From Brugia malayi (lineage: Eukaryota > Nematoda > Chromadorea > Rhabditida > Onchocercidae): a stretch of DNA of 64,000 nt. The position numbers were made by a program, and so were the translations under genes. Positions 63,036 to 64,000 of the stretch are shown piece after piece (the first letter of the stretch is position 1; each line of letters starts with the position of its first letter). The stretch lies in NCBI RefSeq assembly GCF_000002995.4, contig NW_025062476.1, positions 2,971,001 to 3,035,000 of the forward strand, written 5' to 3'. The notes under the pieces are model-generated. The model made no database searches. It was given only the letters and a program-made list of their open reading frames with translations, and was not told where the DNA came from.

Positions 63036-64000
63036 ACATCCACTTTGACTTAATTCTTGTTTGTCAGTTGAAGTGATATTGAACTGCATGAAATAAAAAA
63101 AGATTGTTTTACTAGTTAAAAAGCAGTTTCGATGCGAAATTGATTTATTTCCGTAATTGTTAAACAGATATTTAAAAAATAATATATACTCAGACATGTT
63201 AGCTTCATCATCTAAGTCAATGATATTGCTCTCTTAACGTTTTCTCTTTTTTCTAAATCGCAAATCTGATCTGAATTTTTGCTATTTTTAAAGATCTCAT
63301 GTTTTAAAAATGTTAATAATTGTATGTATCTGATTATGATTTTATAACTCTTTTTATTTTGTAATTCATAACTCATTATTTCCTAGTAATTCATAAATCA
63401 ATTATTCGTTCGATGTATTTCTCATTTTATATTTGCCGAAATACCCGAACTAAAATTCATGAGGAAGTAAATGCAATCCTTTTGCAACAATGTATTGATA
63501 ATCACTTAAATTTGATAGCAAAGTTATGAAAAATAATGTCAGACAGAATGTGAATTTATTAAATTAATTGAATCAAAACTCGAATAATTGTACAAGTAAT
63601 CATTAATTTGCATAATGTTATCCTTGAAGTTAGTGTAGTGTTTCTGTTTGAAAGAAATACGACCAATTTAACTTTTGCTGCTTGGTGGGAACCTCCAAGT
63701 TGTTTAAAACGATAAGAATTGAAATGAGTGGGAATAATTTAAATAACTATTCAGATCTCAATGCTCTCTCTTTCTTTTCTGCGCAGCTGTGCATTTCAAA
63801 TTTCCGATAAACCAGAAGGAATTAATTGAAGTCTTATAAATTCTCAGGATTAGAAATTTCCATATCTTAAAAAGTAGGTTTAGAATATAATAATTATAAT
63901 AGAGCAGAATTGTAGTATTTTTACTTCCTTGCAGTTTATACATTTCTTTTAATTTTTGTCTCTGCAAATTCTCAAAAAAAAAAAAAAAAAAATTAATTAC
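63036..64000. other. 3' flank, no gene seen
   Basis: An AATAAA at about 63092 may terminate the BRAT1-like transcript. The rest is AT-rich and without a supportable frame, ending in a poly-A run. Confidence 0.5.

Overview
This window is eukaryotic nuclear DNA and almost certainly from a nematode. It is very AT-rich, with many homopolymer runs and intron-rich genes whose 3' splice sites are mostly TTTTCAG-like. Its gene set includes an AIR-2-sized Aurora kinase, a secreted ShK-domain haem peroxidase, a Gr/GUR-type seven-helix receptor and small aquaglyceroporins. A filarial (spirurid) worm is my best guess, but that is inference. Ten protein-coding genes can be modelled, and exon phases close in all of them. 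All gene models were built by eye from splice sites and family conservation.

Layout. Positions 1-7 kb are gene-poor, low-complexity DNA ending in a 28-bp minisatellite. From 7.0 to 15.6 kb lie two aquaporin genes on the + strand (7009-10274 and 13841-15640). From 17.2 to 21.1 kb is a 10-exon gustatory-receptor-family gene (+). From 21.8 to 31.9 kb is a 15-exon ShK/haem-peroxidase gene (-). From 34.1 to 44.2 kb are AIR-2 (Aurora B-like) and XPC/Rad4 (both -). From 46.5 to 49.6 kb is a near-identical second copy of the 13.8-kb aquaporin with its upstream flank. URM1 (-, 50.6-50.9 kb) and RBM28 (+, 51.6-55.5 kb) are divergent neighbours. They are followed on the + strand by a glutamyl-tRNA-synthetase-like gene without class I signature motifs (56.6-57.7 kb) and a HEAT-repeat gene that I read as BRAT1-like (58.5-63.0 kb).

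The most interesting observations are these: (1) an intact GluRS-like ORF in which both the HIGH and KMSKS motifs are lost, a likely pseudoenzyme; (2) a recent ~3.06-kb direct duplication of an aquaporin whose second NPA box reads NPASD instead of NPARD, with one breakpoint at the end of an interspersed element; (3) a haem peroxidase that keeps its catalytic His/Arg/His but lacks both residues that covalently attach haem in myeloperoxidase; (4) a duplicated, still in-frame fragment of an XPC exon inside the neighbouring intron; (5) a perfect or near-perfect 341-bp tandem duplication that captured the end of URM1; and (6) a C-terminal Asp-Cys-Tyr in the BRAT1-like protein.

Functional themes are mixed: osmotic/glycerol transport (aquaporins), chemosensation or light sensing (Gr-like), cuticle or extracellular matrix oxidation (peroxidase), chromosome segregation and DNA repair (AIR-2, XPC), and translation/RNA processing (URM1, RBM28, GluRS-like, BRAT1-like). 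I see no convincing operon, no tRNA or rRNA gene, no CRISPR array and no intact transposase.
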